A stretch of 64,000 nt of DNA from Chrysopilus asiliformis (Eukaryota > Arthropoda > Insecta > Diptera > Rhagionidae). The stretch spans positions 88,700,650-88,764,649 of the forward strand of contig OZ035962.1 in the NCBI GenBank assembly GCA_964034945.1. Reading direction: 5' to 3'. The notes below the pieces were generated by a model. The model saw nothing but the letters and a program-made list of their open reading frames with translations. It was not told where the DNA came from and did not search any database. Shown one piece after another: positions 44,672-54,773 of this stretch (positions are counted from its first letter, which is position 1; each line of letters begins with the position of its first letter). A program made the translations under genes and the position numbers.

Positions 44672-45318
44672 CCTGATTCTAATAGACTTGTGACACGGTA
44701 AATGTCACGCGGTGTAGTGCAGCGTCGTTTCTATAGTGTATGCAGCCAGGATTTTTAATTAGAATATTTAACCTGGCAATGCCAATTTCTTAAGGAAATA
44801 ACAACAAAAAGTGGAACCTAGGTATTTGTCAAAAGTATATGCTTGAAGTGTGTTTCCCTTGAATCCAACGTCCGATGAAAAAATAGATTCCACATACATT
44901 TTTTGGTACCGAAAATCGATTTTAAAAATTTTAAACCAAAAATCGATTTTAAACCGAAAATTGATTCTAGACTGAAAATCTGTTTTAATTTTTAATTTAG
45001 CCGCTAATATCGTATTTTTTGCAGTTACATACTAAGAGTAAACGACTCCGGTTATCATAAATGTAATTTTTGGATATAACTTGGTCCTAGAATCAAAAAT
45101 TTCAATTTTTTTCGGATATCGGTTTCACTGAAAACATGCCTTTAGGCAGAGGCCCTATCGGCGAACACAATACGATTGGATCGAGTCGTAAACTCCATGT
45201 TGTTGTTCGTGTAGAACACTAACAACAACATTGAATTTACGATTCGAATCAACCGTATCGTGTTCGCCGATAGGGCCTCTGAATGCACTATAGTGACAAA
45301 AGTCTATCAGAATCGGGG
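44672..45318. mobile_element. TIR element 'CCTGATTCTAATAGA', copy 2
   Basis: The left end 'cctgattctaatagacttg' and right end 'aagtctatcagaatcgggg' are imperfect inverted repeats related to 40842-41048. The interior includes repeated 'aaccgaaaatcgatttt' type blocks and the nested foldback 45147-45281. Confidence 0.55.
45147..45281. mobile_element. 135-bp foldback
   Basis: Arms of about 45 bp begin CAGAGGCCCTATCGGCGAAC and are nearly exact complements. The loop contains 'gttgttgttcg' and 'caacaacaac'. CAG...CTG ends suggest hAT, but flanking octamers differ. Confidence 0.65.
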
Positions 45319-46623
45319 TGTGCATAATTGTTCGATCAGTAGGCCGAAGCATAGCGAAAGTTCAAGGCCAGGACGACAATTTCAGAACGAAAACCATTGT
45401 TTTCCACAGATTTTTGATATTTTTTTTACATTTAAGTCTCATCTATGATCGGTTCTAAAAGGGTTCAACATTGATTTTCCAATAAAAAAATACAACTAGT
45501 AAATATTTTAAAAACATATATATTTTCCTTAAATCTTTAAATTTTTTCATCTTAAAGAGAAAAATGTGGGCTGCTTTAAAGTTCAAAAATATTTATAAAA
45601 AAAACTAAAAACAAAATTATAATCGAAAATGTAATTTTCAGTTTCGGTGTGTAAAAATCGTTTCAAAAAGTTTCCCTTTTCTTATAAGACCTTTTTTCAT
45701 TTGTCCATGATAAATTTTTTTTTATTTTTTTTTTACATCATTTTAGCGTTTTTATAACTTATACAATTACATGTTTGATTTTACTATTAAAAAAAATATC
45801 ATTTTTTCCGAAAAAATAAAACAAAAGAAGAAACATAAAATTGTAACATGTTGCCATTGTATTTAAAAATGCGTATTTAAAAATTAAAACTTTTCATTAA
45901 AAGCATATATTAAACATTTAATACATTTTTTGTTGTTGTTGTTTTGCTTTCACCAGCAAATTAACAAAAATCAGAAAAATAATGTGTCATAGACTAAAAA
46001 TGAAAATACGAGGAGTATTAAAAAAATAGAATAATTTACGAAAAACAAATAAAAAATTACATAAAATATCCGAGTCGATTGATATTATTTTAAATTTTAT
46101 TTTAATTTAATTGTTGTGTGTTTTTATTGTGTTGCTTTTTGCGGAGTATTATAAACGCGAATAAGTTTTTTATTTCTTCGAAACTAAAAAAAAGTTTTAT
46201 TACTTTTTCCCTTAATTATTGAAATGTAAATGTTATAACAATAATAATCATTGCTGATAAGAAAAAACTTCTTTTAATTGCATTATTTTTCCTTATTTTG
46301 TTTCACAAAAAGCGATCGAGAGCGCATTTCTACAATATTTTCAATTAATTTGAAAATTTCTTCATTGATTTTTGTTTCAAGTATTTCGTGGTATTTCGTT
46401 TTTAAAAAGCTAAGTGAAATTTCAATTTTAGACGTTATTTTCTCTTATTCTTAAGTTCTTTTCCCTTCTCTTCTTGTTGTTGTTGTTTGTTTACTTTCTT
46501 TCACAATTTTTTGTATGTTTTTATTAAAGCGATAAAAAGGTTATAATTATAATTTCAATTTTTTTTTAATTAGATTTTTTATAATTTTTAATTTTTTTGT
46601 TTTAAATTTAAGCGTTAATATTC
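45319..46623 (-). other. Probable hts 3' untranslated region and downstream sequence
   Basis: AT-rich, without coding frames, directly after the hts stop codon at 46624-46626. The first AATAAA on the minus strand lies at 46525-46520, about 100 nt past the stop; more follow. How far transcription continues cannot be told from sequence. Short (CAA)n runs occur on the transcript strand near 46475 and 45935. Confidence 0.45.
46520..46525 (-). terminator. Candidate polyadenylation signal of hts tail transcript
   Basis: AATAAA on the minus strand, about 100 nt downstream of the stop of the MARCKS-domain exon. First candidate only; longer 3' ends are possible. Confidence 0.35.
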
Positions 46624-46731
46624 TTAAGCTTCGACCTTCTTCTTTTCCTTCTTCTTCTTCAAGAATGATGGCGTTCTCAATCCCTTCTTCTTTTTCTTGT
46701 CTTTTTTCGGAGAGCCTTCCGTTGAAATATC
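46624..46731 (-). CDS. hts: hts (adducin) last coding exon: MARCKS-related domain
   Basis: Exon of 36 codons including TAA. It follows the acceptor 'attttcag' and is in phase 0. It encodes 'DISTEGSPKKDKKKKKGLR' and 'TPSFLKKKKEKKKVEA', the C-terminal lysine-rich MARCKS-related domain of adducins. In vertebrate adducins this domain is needed for spectrin-actin binding and binds calmodulin, and the serine of the 'TPSFLKK' motif is the protein kinase C site. The motif is intact here. It ends the membrane-skeleton type isoform and is absent from the ring-canal type isoform ending at 52039. Identification rests on the motif and on exon order; I consider it near certain. Confidence 0.95.
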   Translation of the reverse strand, partial: DISTEGSPKKDKKKKKGLRTPSFLKKKKEKKKVEA

Positions 46732-46805
46732 CTGAAAATTTTCGAAGAAAAATAAAAATTAGAAAAAAAACCATTCAAAGTATTAGAAAATTTTTAGTAT
46801 TTTCT

Positions 46806-47064
46806 GTGGACTGTCCATAAAACACGTTACGAGGTTTTGAAGTCTTTTTACATCGCGGAGAGGTTCAAAACTTGAAAATCACACCAACAGTGGTACCCAC
46901 ATTATATTTTCGGTCTCACTGTTAAGACAAGCAAAATTTATGTCAACCGTTACGTTAGCGATTGACATATTTCGTCAGAACATATGTCAACTGCTAACGT
47001 CACGATTGACATAAATTCTAATAATACCGCCCCTCTTCTACGCATTTTATGAACGATCCACATT
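46806..47064. repeat. Family-I element in the hts intron, with inner hairpin
   Basis: The ends 'gtggactgtccataaaacac' and 'cattttatgaacgatccac' are diverged inverted repeats. Inside (about 46936-47018), 'atttatgtcaaccgttacgt' pairs with 'acgtcacgattgacataaat'. Confidence 0.45.
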
Positions 47065-47100
47065 AAAAGTTTAAGCATTAAAAAACAATTTCGAACTTAC

Positions 47101-47177
47101 TTCGCTTACCTCTTTACTGCTATGTGAAAATGTGCTCAAGTGAGTTTCTGAATGATCGCCATTTTGTACATTTTCAC
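47101..47177 (-). CDS. hts: hts (adducin) tail exon with two in-frame donor sites
   Basis: After the acceptor 'tttttcag' at 47178-47179 the exon begins with the last two bases of a Gly codon (phase 1). It encodes 'ENVQNGDHSETHLSTF' and 'SHSSKE'. The upstream partner exon (59419-59490) ends in G, giving the continuous 'SDGENVQNG'. Two donors are possible: GAG|GTAAGC (exon end 47110) and GAA|GTAAGT (exon end 47101). Both are phase 0 and the second adds Val-Ser-Glu. Both join the next exon 'DISTEG' in frame. It forms the adducin tail before the MARCKS domain. Confidence 0.9.
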
Positions 47178-47455
47178 CTGAAAAACATAAATTTGTCATT
47201 TAGATCGATAATAAAATTCAGTGTTTTTTAATAAATTAATGTTAGTTGTTAGATTAATCTAGTTTGTTTCGGTTAATTGTTATTGGCGATTAATTTTCAA
47301 ATATTTGTATTTTGTTAGCCTAATATTTTATTTTATTATTAGATGTTATCTGAAACCTATTGAAAATATTTTTTTGCGTGCAGTAACAATAGGAAATCGC
47401 ATGCATATTTTAATATTAGGTAAATAGATTTCATGCAAAAAACTAAATCAAACTA

Positions 47456-47599
47456 AGGGGCTGCCCATAAAATACGTCACGCTAATTTTCGGCATTTCGA
47501 AACCCCCCCTTCAGTAAACAAGTTTTTTTTTTGTATAGACATCGCACCGCAGAACACCTTTTCCCTCTAAAAGTGTGACGTATTTTATGGACAACCCAT
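47456..47599. mobile_element. Family-I MITE (about 144 bp)
   Basis: The ends 'ggggctgcccataaaatacg' and 'acgtattttatggacaaccc' are inverted. Related ends occur at 12538, 21880, 46806, 47840-47970 and 55165-55660. Target duplication not clear. Confidence 0.65.
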
Positions 47600-48224
47600 A
47601 AATAAAAAAAAATCCCCATTAAAATAATAAAACCAAATGAAGAAAAGTGTAAAAAATATTACCTAGTTGATAGATCATTAATAAATTTACATTACTACGA
47701 AGTAGATTTGTGCAGTATTTTTAGTTTTCTTGATTTTGTAAACGTTTCTTGATTGAAGTTCTTTTTTCGAGTTTCTCCTCGATGAGTTTTCAAACTTATT
47801 GATGGTTTTGTTAGTCAGAAATTTTAATGGTTATAAATGATAAAATACGTCACGCAATTACAGAAAAGCTGAGAGTTGTCGGTAATTTGACTACAGAACG
47901 AAATCTCATACGAATGTTCAGAAAAAACGTAACCAGAAATTGCCTAAAAAGCAAAAACTAGCGTGACGTATTTCTTGATCAGACATTAAGAGCCGTTTGC
48001 ACCAATGGAACTTAGCAACTTATGTCCGACTTAAATTATTTAAGTACCGGAATTTCTACGGTTTAAGTAGTCTAAGCACAATTTAATTTTTTAATAATAG
48101 TACGAGCAAACGGGCCTAAGTCGATTTTCTGAACTTTGAGCCTTAAAAAACCGAAGATTCATTCATCTGTTCCGAATCTTGATTACTTGTATTTGAAGAG
48201 GATAGGAAAAAATACCTGATGTGA

Positions 48225-49250
48225 ACAGCACATGACTTTCTCATTAAAATCTAAGTCTCTGTGCAATTTACACTAAAACCCGACGAATAAAATAATATTT
48301 TATACATATGTATATAAATATAAAAACGAATTTTTACTTGAAAAAATCTGAAATGTCTCGATAACGGTAAAAAAAAAATATCGATTTACGGTAAAAGACA
48401 TAAATTTAGAGGTTTATAGTACTTTTAATTTCTCGTTTTATTGTTTTTTTTTCTCGAAAAACCGTCAGTTTGCAAGCGATCCATAACAAAAACTCATTTT
48501 TTTTAATTTTAATGAAAACATCTCAATAACGGTAAAATATAGCGGGTCAAGGTAAAACATAAAATTGCAGGGAATACTATTCTCTTCAATTCACGTTTGA
48601 AACATCGACAAACCTTTAGTTTTCGAGGTAATCGCAAGAAACTGGGCACCAATCATGTATTCCGACGCGTCTCTGTCTTTCGACTTCGACTCTTGACTTC
48701 GCCATATATTTCGCGGAATCGTCACTATGAATCGAAACGTGATTCTGACTGTCATTCTAGGAAATTTGAAGCTGCTGATATGGCGAAGGCAAGAGTTAAA
48801 AGCTGCGTCGAAGTCGAAAGACAGAGACGCGTCGGAATACATGATTGGTGCCCAGATTTTTTTAAATAACGTTATATCTTTATAACTGTTTGAGACACAA
48901 AATTCTAGTGAAAGACACAAAAAAGTGAAGAAAATTTTATTGTCTACTGAAAAACGTGTAGTTTCAGAGCAAATCGCGAAAAACGAAATTGCGAAGCCGC
49001 AATTTTGGTTACTTCCGGGTAGCAGATTTTCATCTAAAGTTGATAGGATCGTCCCATTCCAGGACCAAACACGCCTGTAAAATTTCATTGCTCTAGTCCT
49101 AGTAGTTTTTGAGAAATCTTGTACACAGACTGACAGACATATTGACAGACAGAAAGGCATTTGTGTAATAGTCCTCCATCGACTCAAGAGTGCTAGGAAA
49201 TATTTTTTATGCAAAATTAGTGGTCAACATTTTTTATTAATAAATCCGAA
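48225..49250 (-). repeat. Family-H repeat in reverse orientation, with MITE insertion
   Basis: Reverse complement of the order at 13235-14330: 'cacatgactttctcattaaa', 'gacgaataaaataatattt', 'aatcgcgaaaaacg', 'gataggatcgtcccattcc'. A 207-codon minus frame (48591-49214) runs through the repeat and the nested foldback and is not a gene. Confidence 0.55.
48642..48855. mobile_element. 214-bp foldback in family H
   Basis: The ends CTGGGCACCAATCATGTATT and its complement; the arms include 'cgacgcgtctctgtctttcg'. Arms of about 65-75 bp, one with a small insertion. No certain target duplication. Confidence 0.7.
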
Positions 49251-49307
49251 CTCGTGTGACGAACTTTGCTTTTCAAGTTAAATCACGCAAACTAGTATAG
49301 ATATATT

Positions 49308-49555
49308 TGAGGCGTTAAAAGCTAGAGTGGACCAACCCACATAATCGAGTTTTTGAAGCTTTTCCACTTTTGTACTATTATTGACTGTAAATTTTTGGAA
49401 AAAAAATTTGTGTGGACTTTATTACGCAATGTTGAAATGTTCTTTTGTGCATCCAAACATTTTTGTCTAAAAACTCACTCGCAATAGTGATTTAAACACA
49501 AAAAAATTCACGATTTCGACATGTGTGTTGGGCCACTCTAGCTTTTAACGCCTCA
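49308..49555. mobile_element. 248-bp foldback MITE
   Basis: The ends TGAGGCGTTAAAAGCTAGAG and complement; an inner pair 'ggaccaacccacat' / 'atgtgtgttgggcc'. It lies in the hts intron between the ring-canal and tail exons. Confidence 0.7.
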
Positions 49556-49744
49556 TTTATGCTACACATAATTAGTTTTTGAGTGTTTTTTACGACACAA
49601 AAATAAAACAAGATTTGATTCTGGCAACGTTATAAACTTGAAATGAGAGATTTTGTTCTTTTAAAGAGGCCATAAGTCGAATAACGTACGTTGAAAAGTT
49701 TTTCATTTGCTTATTCTAAAACCCAATTCAGACTAAGCGCGGTA

Positions 49745-50090
49745 TTACACACGGCAACTTTCGGGCTTACTTAAGCCGATTTTCGGGAGAAACGACTGTG
49801 GAGGGAAAAGTTGCCACTCGAAATCATGGCTTATCGACAATCTGCATACATGCAAAGCGTGTGAACCGGTTTGGGAAAAGTAGTAGGCAGAAATCATTTT
49901 CGTTCTGAATGTCAGCAGGTAAAGATCTTGGGAAGTATATGAGCAGCAGCAATTTCAATGGTTTGAGTCGACACACACAAATGTAAACTTGTGTAGCATA
50001 TACAAACAGGATTGACTTATTTAAGCCACAAATGTAAGCACATTGGCTTATTAAGCCCAAAAGTTTCCGGCTTAAATAAGCCAAGTGTAA
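49745..50090. mobile_element. TA-flanked MITE (346 bp) with an insertion at its right border
   Basis: The left end TTACACACGGCAACTTTCGG and the right end (complement) TTACACTTGGCTTATTTAAG are imperfect inverted repeats rich in 'ggcttaaataagcc' palindromes. TA precedes it at 49743-49744. The right TA lies beyond the next element, at 50434-50435: removing that element and one TAA copy restores GTGTAA|TA. Confidence 0.65.
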
Positions 50091-50430
50091 AGCTTGTCCC
50101 ACAATTACGCGCAAAGCGGCGCGGCGCGGTGACAGATGGTAGTAGAAACTATAGGTTTATATGAGTTGGTTTATAATTGCGCGGTGACCAAACGCGGCAG
50201 CCGCGCCGCGATGGAAAAGAACTTTGAAATCGCATTCGAAACGGAAAATGAAACGGAAAAATTAATAATCTTCAAATTTTCTGCGATTTTTAGGTTATGA
50301 GAACACAAATAGAGCTGCAACCGCGCCGCGTAATTTCGGTTTAAAAATGACTGCGGCTGTCGCCCTGCCGCTCTGAGCTAACCGCGCCGCGCCGCGCCGC
50401 TGCCGCACCGCGCCAATTGTGGGACAAGCT
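50091..50430. mobile_element. GC-rich TAA-flanked MITE (340 bp)
   Basis: The ends AGCTTGTCCCACAATT and AATTGTGGGACAAGCT; TAA at 50088-50090 and 50431-50433. Subterminal runs of 'gccgcgc' make it a small CpG-rich island in AT-rich DNA. It inserted into the border of 49745-50090. Confidence 0.8.
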
Positions 50431-50436
50431 TAATAC

Positions 50437-50550
50437 TAACGATTGCGGTTACGATTAAAGCTTCTCGTCCAATGAGATCAAAGCTTTCAACGATAAGGAC
50501 ATGAAAGCTTTGATCTCATTAGTCGAGGAAGCTCAATCGTAATCGCTAGT
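50437..50550. repeat. Foldback of about 114 bp
   Basis: The left arm 'actaacgattgcggttacga' and 'aatgagatcaaagctttc' pairs with 'gaaagctttgatctcatt' and 'aatcgtaatcgctagt' around a short loop. It directly follows the previous nest. Confidence 0.65.
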
Positions 50551-50614
50551 TTGAATCGTTAGCTTCAATTGGGCTTAAGGGTCCGTACTTTATTCGAAAT
50601 TAAATAAAATTTTT

Positions 50615-51440
50615 TACTTTCCTCTGCTATAGGGGAAAAGTATCGTAACCCCACGACTCCATTAGACTTTTTAGAATCATGATTTATTCCCCCACTCCAT
50701 ATTTTGTCGAATAAAAAAATCAGCGCGTGGGCATTTTCAGTCATGATTTTTCATTTTTATTGTGTCTCCATAGCGTACTTAGAAATGTCAACCAGGAGGT
50801 AATCAGGGCAGCCAACTAGAAATCAGCCAATTTGACTGGCATAATGTCCTACTTTTCAGCAGCCGAAAAAATCATGACAGTACGGAGATTTAAATCATGA
50901 TGGAAGATTTTTTGAGTCTCCATTAGATTTTTTCGTGATTGGATTTAAATACAATCTGGAAAAAAGTCTAATGGAGTCGTGGGGTAATCATGACGGAAAC
51001 CGACTCGAGAACGGGGGCCAATACAAACTTTTTGATCAGTACGAAAAGCAAAGAGAAGCAGAAGCAAAATTATGAGGATGTCCGTCTATCTGTCCGTTTT
51101 ATGTGTCCTAAAAAACTTGAAAACGTTTCGAGCTAGCGACTTGAAATGTTTCGTAAATGAGTTTTACGAGAATCGTAGTTTTCTATCAACTTTTGGAAAA
51201 GTAACGGTACATATAACGGGTACCTCCCATACATTTTTTTAAATACAGTTTTTTGAAAATTGCATGGTTTTTGGGAAAAAAATGCATAGCAGCAAATTTA
51301 AAAGAAATAAACTTTTCCGCATTTTTCGCTCTAACGGTTTTTACGCATCTTTAACGGTTCTGGAGATAAAATTACCTATTTTTTCCGAAACTAAATATTG
51401 CAGTGGAAAGTTTTGTGTTGATCACAACTGATATTTCCAT
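50615..51440 (+). repeat. Family-B dispersed repeat split by a MITE
   Basis: Starts 'tttcctctgctatagggg', resumes after the MITE with 'catgacggaaaccgactcg', and ends 'gatcacaactgatattt'. Confidence 0.6.
50649..50984. mobile_element. TAA-flanked MITE (336 bp)
   Basis: Termini CCCCACGACTCCATTAGACT and complement; TAA at 50646-50648 and 50985-50987. The family-B sequence continues across the insertion, confirming the borders. Confidence 0.8.
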
Positions 51441-52038
51441 TTATTTGGCTTAACATTCCGGTTTATGGTATAGAATATACAAAATAGTGTAAAATAAAAT
51501 ATTTCCAATATCGTAAACCCGCATTTTAAGCCCGGCGAAAGGAAAAAAAAACGTGATTTAATCAACAAAAAGTCACCCAAACTGGTAACCGAGATATATA
51601 CTCTGATAATAGGATTACAACCGAATACAATTGTCTTCAAAATCACGTATAAATAAATTTTTCAGAATTCATTGTTCATAAAGAATCATTGACTTCAATT
51701 AATAAAAAGACAAATTGTACATTCAGATTGCTGTGTTTAACACAAAATTCTTCGTCAAACTTTTAATATAATAAACATTTTCTCTTCAATACAAAAAAAA
51801 TAAATAATGTTTAAACAAAAATTAACAAATTAAATGAACAAAAAAAAAACAGAAAGAAACGATGAGTATGACATCTACAGCCCAACTGAGATCAATTAAT
51901 GGAAAACTTTGTGTGTCAAACGAATATGGAATAAATAAATTATCACAAACGAACTAAAATAAATTAAGTTTTCTATTCAAGACAATTATTTTAATTTGCG
52001 ATGCAGCCATGTTTAATTTTCTTTAAAAAAAAGGGTAC

Positions 52039-54773
52039 TTAATCTTCATCAGCAGATAACGAGAATGTAATTTTTGAATCTTTTAAGCATTCAGCGATAT
52101 TTTCATGCAGATCTTGTCGTATTCCCACGATATCCTCATGTAAAACGACGATTTGATTGAAATTCTCTGTAATATCGTCGATTTGCCTTCCCAAATTCAT
52201 CAAATGGCCACTGCAACGTTCAACGCCATCGGTTAGCATTTTATTTTGAGAGCCAGCCTCTGAACAACTGGCAGTTGTTGCCGTTTCCGATGAAGATGCG
52301 CCCGCTTGCTGATTATTTTTATTATTATTTTGAGCTGAAAGTTTAATTTTCTTCTTTGCACCCGCTTCCCTTCTAGTGACCGGCAGTGAGGCTTTCTTGG
52401 GCGAAATAGTGACCCAGAAACGTGGCGATCCGGTGGCAGATTGCTGGGTTTGAAACGAGTAAATTTTCTCAGTTGGCTGCACTTGAATCTGAACATTGTC
52501 GCTTCTCTTACCAAACGGATTAATCGAGAAAATCGCTCCGACATTCTGACGCCGTCGAGGTGTTGTTCGGGAAACATTACAAATGTTTTCGGCTATGAAA
52601 TTTCGCTTTCTCGATTGTTTTGCCTTTCTAACAGGAATTTCATTCGACATCCCAACAGCGATATCGAATCCTTCATGTTTGCCCGGACTTTGCTGCTTTT
52701 TGGCGGGATTTTTATTGGTGGGTCTAAGAAGTTTTGGGGTGTTGGGGTGACTTACAGATTTCGCCACTTTCGACGATTTGTTGCGGTTCAACGGTCGATC
52801 GCTGTGACATTCAGTAGAGCCCGAGGACGTAGAGGTCATTGAAGGAATCCGTATGCGTGGTCTGAAGCGATTTTGCTCCGGAACATTCGATTGATGATCG
52901 TCGGAAAGTTTTACATCAGATATGTCCAATGAGAAGAAAGTCATCGAATCTGAGCTTTTGCTATCGGGTGTACTGGACGAGAAACGACTACGTGCTGTTT
53001 CTAGACTTTTTGTAGATTCTGAAATGAGTTTCGTGTCCGAGGAAACGGCCCTCAAGTCACTACAGATTTTCTTCTTCAACGGCGACGATTTTGATCGAAT
53101 TGTTGCCGTGATTTTGTTAAAAATCTTCTCTTTGGGATCAATTAAATCGCTGGATTCGATTTTCGAGAGAATCAATTTCTCAATCGAGTTGAAAACTTCC
53201 TCGTCGTCGGTGGTGTTTTTCAGGGATTTCTTTACATTTTTTGACGAGATTCCATTACGATCAGCATGACAATCGGTTTTTTGATTCTCCGGACATTTTA
53301 AATCATCGTCAACACCGCTTTGGATGAATTCATTGCTCTCATTCTGTTCTTCCTCAAATGATTTCTTCTTTTCCGCCTCACCCCCGCAAGCTCCTTCCTC
53401 ATCGTTTTCATCAGTATTCCTTAGATTAAGTCTGTTAGAAAATCTGTGAGGCCTCAACTGCATTTGATCGTCAGAGTTTTGCCTGGTATAGAAGTGCAGG
53501 TGATCTTCCCACAATTCAAAAAATTCCTCCTTCCTGGCGTCACGTTCAGCGCGAGTCATCAGCCTTCTTTTCCCACTGGATGTCGGCGAAACCACCGAAA
53601 TTCCTTGACTTTCTGGGGTTTCAGGGATCTCTAAAGTGCTTGGATTGTCCGGCGTTTCAGGTCTGGGCATGGTAATTGCGATATTTGAATCGATTTCCCC
53701 TCCTACAGGTACAAAGTCAATATTCGGTGATTCCTTGCTGTACGTAAATTTGCTAATCTTGTCAATAAAATTGGAGCCTTCTGTTGGATATTCCATAATT
53801 CTCCTGGGATTCTGGCTAGCCTCTGCCTCCTCACTGATCGTCTTCAAACCAGAATTCATTGCTGATTTCAATTCAAAGAATTTCCCGTGCATTTCATTGA
53901 ATTTCGATCCAAAATTCAATTGAAGTTTGTTTGAATTTTCACAAAGTTCACTGCAATTTATTGGCCGTAAAACATCGGCCAAAGTCGGTTTCTTAATTCT
54001 CTTCGCATCTAAGAAGTTTGAATCCTCGTCAAATGTTCTTCGATTTCGCTGGAGAAAGTTGTCGGTGGACTTTCGCTTCAACACTGAATTGAAACTTTCA
54101 TCGGAAACGTCGGCATATCGAGAAGATGAGAATAAATCATCAAAAGTCATGTCCCGCTTCAGGGGAATGTATGTAGAAGGACTACATGGGATATGTTTGT
54201 GTACCGGCGATACAAATTCTGGGCAATTAAACCCGAAATGTGAGACAGTCCTATAAGGACGACAAAATTTCCCAACGTTCGAACGATTACTCGCTGAATT
54301 TTTACCAGCATCATAAATAAAAGTCGTTTGCGATTCAAAAACGTTCTCCAAAAGATTATCATAGCTCGGTGACTCTAAACCCGTACCGTACGCACTTTCA
54401 TAAACGCTTTCGCAGTCGGCATGAAATTTCACTTCATTCGAAGTTTCATCGCTTTGATTGCGATCGAAATTCCGGGAATTCTCGCTATCTGTGAGGTTAG
54501 GTAAGTCAAAATTTGGTAAATTATTTTGTAAAAGAGATCGATCTTGGGTTTCGTTAAAGTAAAGAGTATAAAACTTGGTATTTGGCTTAAAACTTGGCGT
54601 TTGACGCATTTGTTGAAGGACTTTTTGGAAATTCGTTTCCGTGTCATACTCGATCGTTTCAAAAGAATCACAACTTTTTGATTGATTTGCATTTAAATTG
54701 AGACAATTTTGATTCTTCTTTGGAACGACGTTCGATTCTTCATCTAATTCGATGATCTTTTCGACGTTTTCAT
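52039..54773 (-). CDS. hts: hts alternative last exon, ring-canal (HtsRC) type
   Basis: After the acceptor 'aactttacag' the frame is open for 910 codons to a TAA at 52039-52041. The exon starts in phase 1 (split codon completed by AT), which fits the donors of all three upstream exons; joined to 59419 or 59557 the first residue is Asp ('DENVEKIIELDEESN'). The product is low-complexity, rich in Ser, Asn, Lys and Asp, with no transmembrane segment or enzyme motif. Distinct blocks are 'RPETPDNPSTLEIPETPES', 'RAERDARKEEFFELWEDHL', 'SPRFWVTISPKK' and a likely coiled C-terminus 'IDDITENFNQIVVLHEDIV'. In Drosophila an exon in the same place encodes the HtsRC domain, which organises actin in ovarian ring canals; the partner product acts in the fusome. 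Assignment is by position, phase and length, as I could not align the sequences. Confidence 0.8.

Noticed and set aside
48591..49214. Minus-strand frame of 207 codons
   Set aside because: It runs through a family-H repeat and a 214-bp foldback, includes a translated GTCT run, and is not kept in the other family-H copy.
52233..54362. Several frames of 60-130 codons on both strands within the large hts exon
   Set aside because: They are other-frame readings of the 910-codon exon, which has an acceptor, correct phase and coherent composition.
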